Source: Calendula officinalis
Taxonomy: Eukaryota; Streptophyta; Magnoliopsida; Asterales; Asteraceae
Direction of reading: 5' to 3'
Assembly (NCBI GenBank): GCA_963853835.1
Contig: OY970820.1
Location: forward strand, 27,986,873 to 28,050,872
Length of the DNA: 64,000 bases
In this document: positions 36,763 to 49,754 of the stretch, piece by piece
Layout of the letters: each line of letters starts with the position of its first letter
Position numbering within the stretch: position 1 is the first letter of the stretch
Program-made: the position numbers and the translations under genes
The notes under the pieces: generated by a model
Told to the model about the DNA's origin: nothing
Databases searched by the model: none
The model's input: only the letters and a program-made list of their open reading frames with translations

Positions 36763-38855
36763 CATAAGATATACATACTTTATGTACATACAAAAGATTA
36801 AGGAACCGTCCTTCAACTTAGATGTTGGTTAAATTAAAATTAAAACACTGATCTTAGACGGCATTTTCTTAAATAAGACCATTGCGAACGATAGAAACAT
36901 CAAAATTAGCATGATAAAAAGAGGAGACAAACATGATGACAAGAAAGAATGACACGTACTCCATTGACATTAATTGATGGACCTGCAAAACACACACATG
37001 GGATGATTGAGGAGGTAATCAGAGAGATACGATGGAGGAGGAAATAGGGAGGGCCGCCGTGGAACACGGACTAGTGGAGACCGATGAGATACATCCATGT
37101 CACAAAACTAATTCACACTCTCCCCCACCTCGTACGGAACCCAATTTTCTTTTCTTTTTCTATTTCAAAATATTTTCTATTATACCAGTAATTACTTGAA
37201 TGATTTTTACATCATAAAAACCACTTCACATACATACCATATCTTATGTTTTATTATGCTTATATAATGTCCTTTAAAACTTACCCAGTATGATGAATAG
37301 AGTGGTTTTTGTGATGTATATATCACTTCTTATATGAATACCTTATCATGCATTTGATATGAAAACATGCTTTTACTTTCATCTAGTATATTATTATGAA
37401 AATTAAACGTCCAAGGACACATTATGCGCATATTAAAATTAAGAAAGTCACATAACGTGTAGTGCCCAAGCCAAATATCCATCTCACCAACATCTCTAAC
37501 TCTTTGCATCCTCATTTCACATTTACACATTCAAATAACTTTTCACTCATAACTCAGTTAATTACACTCCTTTATAACCCACAAAAATACCCTCCTCGCT
37601 CACACAATTACACCACCGAAATAACTCGAGGTCATCCGCTTCGCGTGGGGTTAGCGCAACCTGGAGACAGTGTCGTGGCTTCGTGCTGACTGCTAATGGC
37701 GCCAAAACCACTGCCACAAAGTACTGGCGTGAGAGGTGCGCCAGCATTGTATCCTCCAAGTTGTACTGTCACATAATTATGTAATTTTACAATTTGTTTA
37801 AATAATTAGCTGTTTTTCCTTCCAACTTTATTTTTGTCAGGTGATAAGAAAAGATTAAAAGGAGAGAGTAGGAAAAAAAGATGTAGGAACATGGAAATTA
37901 TTGGGCCAACTAAATGGACTGGGCCCATGGATACAGCCTATAGACATGACTAATAACAGCGAAGGCCGACACTACAGTTTCACATATTAGACAACGGTAT
38001 AGTCATCCGTAACTTTTTTAGTATTTGTATTTCTCATAAATATGTGAGGTTGAAAATAATAGATCGTCATTTACAAAGATAACATTTGAGATGTTCAATT
38101 TTAACATTAAATATCAAATTAATAAATAAAAAAACAAGTTATATAGGCAAGCATCGCAATTAGATCATTTTGAACGACCGGATCTAAAAATAGAAATTAT
38201 TAAAAAAATTAATTTATTAACAATCTAGCTACACGCACATGGTATCTTAGATTCTTAGTTACTTCTGGTTCAAAACAATAAATCTTGAACTATACTTATG
38301 ATATTGGTTTTGTGTTAAACAAGTTAACATGTTGTTTTGGATTGTTGAAGCTAACATGAGATTTGTTTTCTTTAAGAAAATAAAAAATCGAGTCTTTTAT
38401 TCAAGGCAAAAGTGGGTCATCCATTTTTATATAATTAGTTTTATGATGGAACATGATCTCTATACCATAGAATCTCGCTTTCATGTATTATAAGCATAAC
38501 TCGGTCATCCGAATAGCTCGTTATAAACAGAAATGTCCTTTACATAACACCCTTGCTGCCGTTTCAAATAAAATAACACCCTTGCTAATTGGCTAGTATA
38601 TAGGCCATGAATGAGCCTGAAATTCACAATGGGCAATGAATTGTATATCTTGCTCGTTTATAAAGTATAATGGGCCAAATTTTGTATATGTTCGATGTGG
38701 CGCACTGACGTGCTCTTTGAATTTGTAATACTACTATAAAATATTTAGATGTTTGAACTTTTAGACGATTTTAAACTATATCAATAATCGTAAACATTTT
38801 TTTATTATCTTATAAAATACACATTTCTGAAGGGAAATTGGAGAATCTGCCATAG
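36763..38855. other. Intergenic with a promoter-like stretch near 37440-37770
   Basis: Mostly AT-rich. At 37440-37600 there is pyrimidine- and CA-rich sequence with a TATA-like TTTATAACCC (37570-37579). It is followed by about 150 bp of unusually GC-rich DNA (37620-37770) with an open frame of more than 50 codons that I do not recognise. This could be the start of a small transcript or a gene fragment, but no product can be named. Confidence 0.35.
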
Positions 38856-38863
38856 GCTGCGAG

Positions 38864-39262
38864 TAGGGGTGAGCATTTGGACCGAAAAAATCGAACCGAA
38901 ACGAAAACCGACCGAAACTCAACTGGAACCGGAACCGAACCGATAATATGTTATCGGTTCGATGTCGTTTTGAAATATTCACCGTTTTCGGTTTCGGTTC
39001 TATCGGTTCCGGTTCGGTTCGGTTTACGGCAAAATGATGAACATTTGGCTTAAAATAAACCGTACCGAACCGAAACCGAACCAAACCAAAAGAGATAACA
39101 TGTTATCGGTTCGGTTTCGGTTTTATAAATTCATCGTTTTCAGTTTCGGTTATATCGGTTTTGGTTCGGTTCGGTTTCGGTTTTATAAATTCATCGTTTT
39201 CAGTTTCGGTTATATCGGTTTTGGTTCGGTTCGATTCGGTTTTTAGATCAAGCTCACCCCTA
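38864..39262. mobile_element. hAT-type MITE with an internal 60-bp duplication
   Basis: The ends are TAGGGGTGAGC on the left and GCTCACCCCTA on the right, a perfect 11-bp inverted pair. The flanks are GCTGCGAG (38856-38863) and GCTGCAAG (39263-39270), an 8-bp duplication with one mismatch. The body is full of CGGTTCGGTTTCGG and its complement, so the whole element could fold on itself. Confidence 0.85.
39108..39227. repeat. Two 60-bp tandem units in the hAT MITE
   Basis: Two consecutive 60-bp segments, each including ATAAATTCATCGTTTTCAG, are identical to each other. Perfect identity means the duplication is recent relative to the MITE itself. Confidence 0.9.
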
Positions 39263-39270
39263 GCTGCAAG

Positions 39271-39664
39271 TTGTTCTCCTTTACTGTAAAGTTTTGTCTA
39301 GAATATAAACTATTTTCTCCCTCTCCTTTTTTCTTAGAAAGAACAATAACAAAAAAACTTTCTGCAAAACCATTCTTTACAGTTTAGTCTCATCTACTTT
39401 ATTTTTCTTGTTTTCAGATAAAGAAATCAAAGGAAAAAAGCAAAGACCTTCAACAAAACTGTCTTTCCTTTCACTTTCTAGGTTCAAAAGAACATTCCGT
39501 TTCCGTTCAAAAAAAAAAACATTCCATTTAATAGGAAAAGTCTACGTTCTAACATTACATTTGACTTAATAAACCTAAATTAATCATTGTTCATTATTTT
39601 AGATGCCATTGATTACATAAATCCCCAAAAAGAAACACAGAATAACATAGTATTTGAAAAAAAT
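39271..39664. other. Intergenic, nothing recognised
   Basis: AT-rich sequence between two MITEs with several A runs. No gene was recognised. Confidence 0.4.
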
Positions 39665-39666
39665 TA

Positions 39667-39931
39667 CTTCCTCCGTATCAAAATAAATGACACACTTTAA
39701 AATTTTCCTTATTTGGTAAAAATATTAAGACCCATATCCACTTTAATAAAGTGAAATTACTCTTATACCCTTACTTTTACTTTTAAAACTTATTAATATC
39801 ACTTTATTCATAAAAAGTGAGACCCATTCTCTACTAAATATGTATTTTAATCTATTTTAACCTATATTTTAATCTTTTACATTAAAAAACATGTAAGCCA
39901 ATTTGTGTCACTTATTTTGATACGGAGGAAG
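39667..39931. mobile_element. Stowaway-type MITE
   Basis: The inverted repeats are CTTCCTCCGTATCAAAATAA on the left and TTATTTTGATACGGAGGAAG on the right, a perfect match over 20 bp. TA flanks both sides (39665-39666 and 39932-39933). The 265-bp body is non-coding. Confidence 0.9.
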
Positions 39932-39933
39932 TA

Positions 39934-40711
39934 TATATGTTTTGAAAATAAAAAATCATAAGTATAATTCATTAACAAAACATGATTTTAAAAATTAGCA
40001 TTTTGATTGGATTACATTATTTAAAACGTAATAATTAGATAATCAGATTTTATTTTAGTATTTAGTAAATTTTCTATTTTTTTATTTAATAGGTAAACAG
40101 ACTAATTTAAACAGACTAATTAGATAATCACTGCTTTTCCAAAACTACATTCCAAAGCATCAAAATTGCAAATACTTAATTTATTTTTTCTTTTTTCAAA
40201 CACTAATTATAGATCAATTGCATTTTCAAAACATATAGTATAACCATTTCCAAATCGCAATCTCAAATAACCCTTGTTTGACCAAAACTAGTACTAGCTC
40301 AAACCGCCCTCTTTAGAAACTCCATAAATATGTTCAAAATCGCAATCATAAATAACCATAGCTTTTGAGAGAGAGTTAATTTTATTTAGCTCAACGTTCA
40401 AAATGATTTATTATGTTTTGATAACACAAACACATTCAAACCATTTGATAAATATGTTCAAACTTGTCAATATGATTAACTAACCAGGTTCGTTCAACTC
40501 GAACACAGAAATTGTTCGACCCTTATTTATTTTGATGACGTGCTAATTACTAAATTATCTAACTAATTTAATTTAAATACTATAATTACCAAATTAGCTT
40601 ATTTAAAAATTATAATTAATAAGTATCATTATTTTGCAGTTTCGTTTGTAATATACATGCAAGAAGACTTCAGAAAAAACATTCATTAATTTCACCATAG
40701 TCAGACATTTG
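39934..40711. other. Intergenic with remnants of AT-rich MITEs
   Basis: Segments such as AAATCGCAATCTCAAATAA (40253-40271) match the inner end of the Tourist MITE at 4176-4551, so part of this is probably a related but eroded element. Both of its ends could not be placed. Confidence 0.4.
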
Positions 40712-40716
40712 AAATG

Positions 40717-41301
40717 TGATAGCGCACCATGGTTTCCTAAAGAACGTTCTGGAACGTGCATGGCGTATAACCATGCAAAAGCGCGGGAAAGAGTAATGCA
40801 AGACGATGAAAGGAATAGATTGTCGAGTCCCGAGGGTCAAATAACGTAAGCGGAATTCAAGGGAAAGTATGTGTGCATTTAATGCGAGCGGCGATACCAA
40901 CTTCCCAAGACGAAGCACCGCCTTATTAACCAACGGATTGAGGGGGTTTCGTCTCGGGCTTTTGCCCAACGGACCAACGGATGTCATACGTGAAGGAGGG
41001 AAACCACTTCTCCCGCCCAAGACATTTCGTCCATAAATAATCATCCTCAACAGAGGTCAAGGCAGGCATTAACCACTCTTTACTATCTATCACATTCAAT
41101 GCTCTTCTCCCATTAATATTGTCCCCCATTTATTGTCGTCGATATCTCGATCCGAATTATACTAAAATACTAACTTGACCGTCGGAGTGTCTTTACGAGG
41201 TGACCCTCGTAAGGCTCCTGACTAGGTTTTCTTCGTGGTTGTACGCAGGTTCTCCGACGAAACGAAGCATCCGACCAGTCCGGAAGAATCTGGATTCAAC
41301 A
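40717..41301 (+). repeat. 5' LTR of the Tat element (585 bp)
   Basis: It starts TGATAGCGCACC and ends GGATTCAACA. It is identical to the 3' copy except for T versus C at 41119 and A versus T at 41164, by direct comparison. A TATA-like CCATAAATAATC occurs at 41031-41042. Confidence 0.95.
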
Positions 41302-41303
41302 TT

Positions 41304-41321
41304 TGGCGCCATCCGTGGGAC
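41304..41321 (+). other. Primer-binding site of the Tat element
   Basis: TGGCGCCATCCGTGGGA begins two bases after the LTR. The TGGCGCC start is typical of Tat and Athila elements. The exact priming tRNA is not determined here. Confidence 0.7.
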
Positions 41322-41331
41322 CACGAACTAA

Positions 41332-44300
41332 ATGGCCCTCGAATCAACGCCTGAGGGAAGAAATCGTTCAACTCCACCAAGAAATGATCCCACCCCACTG
41401 TTCTCTGCCTCGGCTGTAGTGAATGCGACAACTTGTCCTCCTCCTTCCGGATCGGGGAAGGATGAACCCACACGGGAAGAAATTGAAGAGTTCAACCTCT
41501 TCTGCCGGTTCAGAAAGCTGCGCGACTTGGAGAAAAGTCGAAGGAAACCAGCGGAAGGAGTGAGCAGGGTTGGTAAAACTTTAACGTATTCTAGTGAAGA
41601 ATCTACTCAGGAGGAATCCACGGAGGAAGTTTACCGAGAAGAAACTCCCCAAAGGCGAACCCGGAGTCGGGAATCAGAAAGAGAAAAACGGAGAAGGCGA
41701 ACTCCTGAAAGAGGAAGGAGGCAAACGCCTGAGAGAAGAAAAGAGTTAACTCCGGAGGAGAGGAGGGAACGGACCCCGGAGGCAAGAAGAGGAAGATCTG
41801 CCCCCCGACGTACCCCGGAACCCCGTAACTTCCGGTCTCCGTTCACCGACGACATCAACGAAATGCCGATCCCTCCGGGCCTTAAAGGACCCAGGGTTAA
41901 ATCCTATGACGGAACCGGAGATCCCGATGACCATGTGGCCAGCTTCCGATGGGCTATAAGAATGATACCGATGGATCAGAAGCTATGGTGCTTGTTCTTT
42001 GCAGGGACCTTGGAAGGTTCTGCTCGGTATTGGCTATCTAGCCTACCCCAAAGAAGCATAGCTAACTTCGAAGAACTCGTCGCCCAATTCAGCCATAGCT
42101 TTATACAACAGAAGAAATACCAACAAAAATCCCAATCCATTATGGCATGTAGACAACGGGAGGGAGAGTCTAACAAGCTATACTTCAAAAGGTTTAATGA
42201 ACAAAGCAGGAGGATGCCCGTTAGGGAAGACTCACTCATAATAGCTGCTTTCACGTACGGTCTCCGGGAAGGAGAGTTGTTTCGGGAACTCTCGAAGAGA
42301 GACTTTGTTAAGGCAGACGACATGATCAACCTAGTGAACAAAGTGCTCAAGCAGGAAGAGGAGAGTGCAGAAAAGCTTCGGTTTGAGGCTCAGGAAAAGA
42401 AAGGGATAACGGGAAGTATGTCGTATAAAGGTGGGGAGAAAACTAGATTCGCATACAAACAGACGTCCGGAAGGTTCCCATATAAAGGGAAAACGCAGGA
42501 AGGAAGATCTGCGGCCGATCGATACCCCGTACATCGCCAGGAAGCTTTTCAAACCCAAGAAATGCGGAGAACTGCTGACGGAAGACCCACAAGGAAAAGG
42601 TATCCACGAGATCCTAATGCGTACTGTGACTTTCATAAAATCATGGGTCATACAACGGCGTCTTGTGAAAGCTACAAGCGAGAAAAAGAGGGGAAAGGAA
42701 AGACGGAGGCGGCCCTAATCGAACCACCAGTAAGAAACGAACTGGTAACCTACAATGCTGAAATATTAGCTCTAGAAGAAATAAAAGAGGCAGGGGACCG
42801 TGAAGGAGTCACAGAAGTGTATGGTTCTCGGAATCGTAAGAGGAAAGGGGCGGTTGTAGAGTTTGGAAGAGGAGATCCCGTTCCTGAGGGGTATGCAGGT
42901 ACGGAGCCTTTGGTTATTTTTGGTGTAATAGCAAAGGTGATGGTTCGGCGCATATATGTAGATGGGGGGAGTTCTGCTAACATAATGTATGAACATTGTT
43001 TTGAAAAATTTCCTGAAGATGTTAGAGCCCTAATGAAACCCATTAGCGCTCCGGTGGTCGGTTTTTCAGGACAATCCGTCTGGCCTAAAGGAAAAGTGCA
43101 TCTTCCATTCCGGCTCACTGATTGGGAAGGGCATCACTACAAAACTGTGTTAGCAGAGTTCATCGTAGTCAGCGCCCCTTCCAGATATAATGCCATTCTG
43201 GGACGAACCGGGATGTGGCAATTGCAAGCCGTTGCCTCCACCATTCATGGACTCCTCAAGTTTCCTTCAGATCAAGGAGTAATCACCATACGGAGCATGC
43301 CTATGCCACCATTAGAATGTCACAGTGTTACCCATCAAGACAGCTGGACGGAGCAGGAGGAGGTTCAGATTGTTATCAACCCCGAGTACCCAGAGATCAA
43401 GGTTAAAGTCGGAGGAGACCTCCCCGCGAAGCTCAGGCAAGAACTTGAAACCTTACTAAAGAAACACAAACAAGCTTTCGCGTGGGAGCCCAAGGATATG
43501 ACGGGAGTGTCAAGGGAAGTGACGGAGCATCGTCTGAACGTTAATCCATCGTTCCCTCCGGTGAAGCAATCGAAACGGGGTATGGCATCCTCCCGGAACG
43601 AAGTCGTAAACAAGGAGGTCGAAGACTTGGTGTCCGCAGGAGTCCTGCGAAGTGCACAATATCCTGAATGGATTGCCAATCCGGTCCTGGTAAAAAAAGC
43701 AGACGGGACCATGCGTATGTGTGTCGACTTCAAAGATCTAAACAAAGCATGTCCGAAGGATAGTTATCCTCTTCCAGAGGTTGAACAGAAAATTGAAGCA
43801 CTCGGAGGGTTCAGGTGGAAGTCCTTTCTGGACGCATATAAGGGTTATCACCAAGTACAAATGGCCAAGGAGGACGAGGAGAAGACCGCCTTCCATACGG
43901 CTAAAGGAACCTATTGCTATGTTAAAATGCCTTTCGGGCTCAGGAACGCCGGAGCAACTTACCAGCGCCTGGTTGATAAGGCGTTCAATAAACAGATTGG
44001 AAGGAATTTGGAAGTTTACGTGGATGACATGGTCATCAAAAGTAGGGTGGACGAAGATCTAATCAAGGATGTAGAAGAAACTTTATTGCAGCTTCTGAGG
44101 ATTAACATGTAGTTGAACCCGAAGAAGTGTTCCTTCGGTGTTAGTAAGGGAAGATTCCTGGGGCACATAGTAACGAATTCAGGAATACAAGCAAACCCCG
44201 ATAAGGTGAAAGGTCTATTTAAACTGAGCACACCGCGGACGATGAAAGACGTGCAAAGCTTGAATGGGAAATTGGCAGCACTGGGTCGTTTCCTCGCCAA

Positions 44301-46611
44301 ATCGGCGGAGAAATCAATTCCGTTCTTCAAGGCCCTTCATGGGTGCACGAAGAAGGGAAACATTGAATGGACTCCGGAGGCCGAAAAAGCTTTCGTAGAG
44401 CTGAAAAAGCACTTGAAAACATTGCCGACTATGGCAAGCCCCATTGCAGGAGAACCCCTGGTAATGTACTTATCCACGAACAGAGAGGCAATAAGCTCCG
44501 TTCTTATAGCGGAAAGAGAAAAGAAGCAAATCCCGGTATACTTCATAAGCAGAGCGCTTCAAGGTGCGGAACTCAATTACGCTACGATCGAAAAGCTCAT
44601 ACTAGCATTGATATACTCAGTAAGGCGGCTGAAGAGGTATTTTCAGGCGCACAACGTCACGGTGCTAACAAATCAGCCCATCAAGAATATCCTTCTCCAG
44701 CCAGAAAGGTCCGGGAGAATGACGAAGTGGGCAATAGAGCTAGGAGAGCACGACATAGCGTTCAAACCTCGGTCGAGTATCAAGGGCCAGGCTTTAGCTG
44801 ATTTTTTGGTAGAAATGCCCGATGGTGAAACTACATTAAGTGTAGAAGAGGGAAGTTCCGGTGTCTCGCAGAAAGGAGGCGCAGAAAGAAGTACATGCTG
44901 GAAGATGCATACCGACGGGGCGGCAGGAGCGGATGGTTGTGGTGCAGGAGTTATCATAACAGGCCCACATGAAGAAAGGGTAACGTACGCCCTTCGTTTC
45001 GACTTTAAATGCTCCAACAATGAGTCCGAATACGAAGCACTGTTGGCAGGCCTCGCCTTGGCCAAGACTATGAGGATCAGAGACATCGAAGTTTTTATGG
45101 ATTCTATGTTGGTGGTTAACCAGGTTACGGGAGTATATGAAGCGAAGGAGGTCCACATGAGGAAGTATCTGGCTAAGGCTAGGGAGCTAATTACTCAGTT
45201 TGAAAAGTTCGATATTCATCAGGTTCCGAGGACCAGAAACAAGGAAGCCGACGCGTTAAGTAAGATGGCGTCCATGTTATACTCTCACCTAACGAAGGAA
45301 GTCTTGGTGGAGGTGCTGCCAAGCCGAAGTATATCAGAAGGAGAGCAGGTGTTGGAGATAGAGACGGAAGCTGGGTGTTGGATGACACCCATTAGGAAAT
45401 ATATACAAGATAAAGTACTCCCGGAGGATGGTGGTGAAGCACGGAAGGTACGAATGAACGCAAGAAAGTACATGTTGAGTGAAGGAAGGTTATACCGGCG
45501 AGGCTTTTCTACGCCTTGGCTTAAATGCCTCAATAAGAAAGAAAGTGAGGAAGCAATGGTCGAAGTTCACGAAGGTATCTGCAGCTCCCATTCAGGACAA
45601 AGAGTCCTAACACAAAAGTTGCTCAGGTCAGGATACTTTTGGCCCAAGATGTCTAGAGATACGGAGGAGTATATTAAAAGGTGTTCAAGCTGCCAGATAT
45701 ACTCCAACGTACCGGCAACACCTCCGGTCACCTTAACAAGTATACACAGCCCGTGGTCGTTCTATCAATGGGGGATTGATATTGTGGGTCCTTTCCCCAA
45801 AGCTCCGGGTGGCTTACGATTCTTAGTGGTAGCCGTAGATTATTTTACTAAGTGGGTGGAAGCCGAAGCTCTGGCATGCATTTCAGGGGCGAAGATAGTG
45901 AAATTTGTTTGGAGGCAAATCATTTGTCGCTTCGGACTCCCTCACACCATCGTGAGCGACAATGGAAAACAGTTCGCTCATAATCCCTTCCGAGGATGGT
46001 GCGAGAAGTCCGGAATTCGCCAGAATTTTACCTCCGTCGCACATCCTCAAGCGAATGGGCAGACGGAGGTAACTAATAGGACGATCGTAAAGGGAATTAA
46101 AACTCGATTGGACAGGTCAAAAAAGGGATGGGTAGACGAACTGCAAAACGTCTTATGGGCATATCGCACAACGGTACGGAGCTCGACTAAGGAGACACCT
46201 TTTAGTTTGGTTTACGGTACGGAAGCAGTTATACCCTTAGAGATAGCCATACCATCCCCGAGGGTGGAAAATTTCCATCTGGAAGGAAGCGAGGAAGCAC
46301 TAAGGTTCAACTTGGACCTAGTGGACGAAAGGAGAGAAAATGCGAAGCTCCGTCAAGCAGCGTACAAATCCCTGACGGAAGCTTATTACAACAAGAAGGT
46401 TCGGGGAACGGCTTGCAGGGTAGGGGATCTGGTGCTCCGGAAAAATGAAGCTAGTCTGCAGATAAAACCGGGTAAGCTTTGCCCAAACTGGGAAGGTCCA
46501 TACAGGGTAAGAGAAGCAAGGAGGAACGGCTCCTATATCATCGAAACTCTTGCAAGATCATTGGTTCCACGAACATGGAACATGCGAAACCTACGAAAGT
46601 TCCATTTCTAG
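41332..46611 (+). pseudogene. Tat gag-pol polyprotein, interrupted by one stop codon
   Basis: One frame runs from ATG 41332 to the stop at 46609, broken only by TAG at 44110-44112. Domains in order: Arg/Glu-rich N-terminus (residues 60-165); Gag capsid-like region (about 190-320); a zinc-knuckle-like CDFHKIMGHTTASC (about 431); protease with YVDGGSSANI (about 544); reverse transcriptase with MRMCVDFKDLNKACPKDSYP and YVDDMVIKS (about 895). After the stop come the rest of the reverse transcriptase, RNase H, a second RNase H (MHTDGAAG near 44906, NNESEYEALLAGLALA), and integrase with a zinc region (GQRVLTQKLLRSGYFWP, CSSCQ) and catalytic residues in GIDIVGPFP, VSDNGKQF and NGQTEV. The stop falls where this family normally has lysine, so it looks like one nonsense change. 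Confidence 0.92.
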
Positions 46612-47093
46612 TTAGATAGGTTGAAGAAGTTTGTTAGTTGTTTTTAATTTTTCTCTCCAAATCGTGTAGTTAAGTACCCATGTTTTGCGATTCGTAAATT
46701 GTAAGTCATGCCGAACGTTTATTAGTAAACCTTTCGAGAAAGGTTCTTTTGTTTGTCTTAAGCATCTTTGACAAATATGACGATAATGATAAAAACGAAC
46801 ATCGACAAAACACTCATAGCTATGAGTAGGCTCCTGAGCTTCCAAAGGAAGTCACGAAGCCTACTTCCGGACGAAAACCGGATGCACGAATGCGGCGAAT
46901 ACGAAACGATTGCCTACTCCTAAAATAATAGAGGACGCTCTGTTAAGGAAGGCAAAACAAAATAAATAGACAGAAACAAACATTCCGTTAAACTAATACC
47001 ATCAAGGAATATTACAAAAGATATAAGCCTCGAAGGGCAATTACAGGTTCACGAAACAACAAGAAATTACAAAGAAAAAAGACAATGATAATA

Positions 47094-49670
47094 TCAGACA
47101 CCGGTTGAAGGGTTCGTACTTTCGCCAATGTCCTCTGGACCTGAAGGGAGTTTGTTCACAATTTCTTTAAGATCAGAAAGCCCAACGGCTCCGACGACAA
47201 AAGAGTTTATTATCTCATAATTAGGAGTCACCAAATCGCTGAAGAGCGACATAATGTTGTTTTCAGCATCCGGATGGTTGTGAATAGGTTGGCTTGATCC
47301 AAGCAGGTCCGCATATTCTTTATGTGTATCGACGCAACCCTGATGTCGACCTAGCTTCAAGCTTTCCTCCTGCAAACTAGCATTGCGATTTACAAACTCC
47401 GGAGATGTCAAAAGTATCTGAGCCACATGCGGGATCCCCTTCAGGAGCAACCACTCAAGATCCAAACATCCAACATCAATTGAACTCTTCTGCTCCTCGA
47501 CCTTTTGCTTCAATAAATTACTTTCGGCCGTAAGACGCCGCTCAACTTCTTTTAATTGAAGATCCTTCTCGATGGCCGAGGCCTCTAATTCGGCTATACG
47601 AGCAGAGGAAGAGCGGTTCTGACTTTCAAGCTCTTGATTCGAACGCTTCAGCTCACTCAACTCTGAAGAAAGTTCCACAACCTCTTTCTTATATTCAACA
47701 TTCTCGTTGCTAGCAGAGGAGTATAACTCAGATAACTTCTCCTTCGCCGTTCGCTCCTCCTCATACATAGCTTTACACTTCTCCATCAGTTCAGTTACCT
47801 GAGAAAGCGCAGCTTCGTGCTCTGACGCATTCTGTTCATAACGAACGGAGCGACGTTGCAGCTCGGATAGGATCTCCATTGTACTCAAAAGATTTGATTT
47901 AGCTTTGCCAAAAGCCTCTTCACTAGTAATTTTGCTGAGTTCCAATACGGGAGGGATTGGAGCTGAAGCAATGGGCGAAGGAATAATCGGAGAGGTAGCA
48001 ACAACAGTTGAATACTTTGATGGACCGACAGGAAGAGGTAGAACTTCTTTAGCAGAAAAGGGTTTAAGAACTGCGGCTTGTGTAACAAGAACGGAACCTG
48101 CAAGTTTAGTTGAAAGTCAGGTTTAATTAAAACTCGTAGCAAAAGTAATACAAAAAAAAAAAGAAAAATACGAAATGAACCTGGAGCAGAACAAGTTGGT
48201 ATTGACGATTGACTCTTCATAGACGGAGTCGGGGAACTTTGGCCCACCGATGCTGACCTACCACCCTTACGGAGCATCCGGTTACCAAACATCGCCAAAG
48301 CGGAGGTACTGGACGATAAGCCGGGAAATTTCCAAGGAGCACTCCCCCCTGATCGCAGCGGAGGAGCAGGGATACTTGTGGTAATGATGGATGGAATAAT
48401 TAATGAAGCAGGAGCAAACGATACGGCGACAGGAGGCATGGGCGCAGTGGAAGCTGGTGCAGGTTCATCGGCAGCAATAACATCATCTGACAGATCTGTG
48501 TACACGAATAAGATATAAGAGCAAATCTAAACTTCATAAGCAAAGGCCAAAATAAATACCTTCAAGAAAAACCCTTCGGCGTTTAGGGGACGATGCTTGA
48601 CCTTCGTTGCGAACGTTCCGGAGTCGGACTGGCCGTTCTCGAGAAGCAATATTTCCCATGGTTCGGGTCTTGAGAGGCCTTTGGAGCTCAGCCTGTGAAT
48701 CATGCACCGCAGTGTCCTCAGTATCGAATATCGCACCAGTGACAGGATCGGTATCAACTCCCTGTACAACAACAAGCTCTCCGGCAGATTCGGCTTCGGA
48801 CCTTCCAGGTTCCGGAGTCGCCTCGGAGCTCTCAATTCTGCTCGAAGGAGGACGGAAAGGCACGATAGGGCCATTGGCAACGGAAACCTCACCTGTTGGC
48901 GGGCTACCTTTGTCCATCTCTAAACGCCTTAGCAAGCTTATATCTTGACCGTTGATTCTCCAGATGGGACGAATACCCTGGCTAAAGTAGAACGGGCTCA
49001 GATCAGCCATACCAAGGAAGACTTCGTCTGGATCCTCCCACTCCAATTTGGTCTCAGAAAGCCTTCCTACGTATTCGGCTTCTTCTGGGGTGAGCTCGGG
49101 TTGAGGATCGGAGGGTCTACCAGTAACGATTCCCCAGGGGAGAGCAACGCCATTAAAAGCTGAGCGATGAACATAAAGGAAGCCGAACTTCCAGTCATGA
49201 ATGGAATCCTTCAGACCTGAAACACACTCCACTTGTCCTTGACGATGTGCAAATCCAGCCCAATCACCACGCCCGGCAACGATATAAAAGAAACGGAATA
49301 GCTTCACGGAGAGGGGAACTCCCAAAGATCGGCTAAGCATTATGAACCCAATAATTTTGCGAAGAGCGTTGGGAGCAAGCTGAGCTAGGTTAAGGCCAAA
49401 GAACCGCAGAAGGTCGAGTATGAAGGGATCAACAGGGAAGCGAAGTCCTCCTTGAAGAAAATGAAGGTACACGGGCTCAAAACCTTCAGGAGCAGACCTA
49501 ACGGTACCTGTATCGCCCGGTAAACGGAGTTCGAAGCGTGGATCGATGTGATAATCGGAGATGATTTGGGGGAGATCATCGGGTTTCACGGAGCTAAAAG
49601 TATTCATGGCTGTGCGTTTTGCTCGTGAAGGTTTGTCGGATTTTTCCTTTAGAGTTTTATCTTTTCTCAT
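47094..49670 (-). CDS. Antisense three-exon gene of the Tat element (gypsy-type 'putative transposase' domain plus coiled coil)
   Basis: The minus-strand gene lies between pol and the 3' LTR. I infer three exons: 49670-48560, 48495-48181 and 48097-47094. Both introns (64 and 83 bp) have GT-AG ends (GAAG/GTATTT to CACAG/ATC; CCAG/GTTCAT to TGCAG/GTT), both in phase 1. The joined length is 2430 bp, exactly 810 codons, which supports the model. Exon 1 encodes a basic N-terminus and a domain like the Pfam 'putative gypsy type transposon' family (FELRLPGDTG, VYLHFLQGGLRFPVDPF, LAPNALRKIIGF). Exon 2 is Ser/Pro/Ala-rich. Exon 3 is a long coiled coil from about 47850 to 47470. Extra antisense ORFs are known in Tat elements. 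The function is unknown; the old transposase label has no catalytic support here. Confidence 0.75.
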
Positions 49671-49754
49671 AGTGAAGATCAAGCGTAAAAAGAAAAAAGG
49701 GGGAGAGAAGGAAAGTAACAGAAAGTAAGACAAACAAATAATGAAGAGAATAAA

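Noticed and set aside
40670..41129. Two minus-strand frames of 126 and 67 codons, repeated at 49926-50349
   Set aside because: They are the same LTR sequence twice and show no protein similarity.
42331..45533. Many minus-strand and off-frame frames of 60-160 codons
   Set aside because: They are shadows of the Tat gag-pol gene, which explains the region fully.
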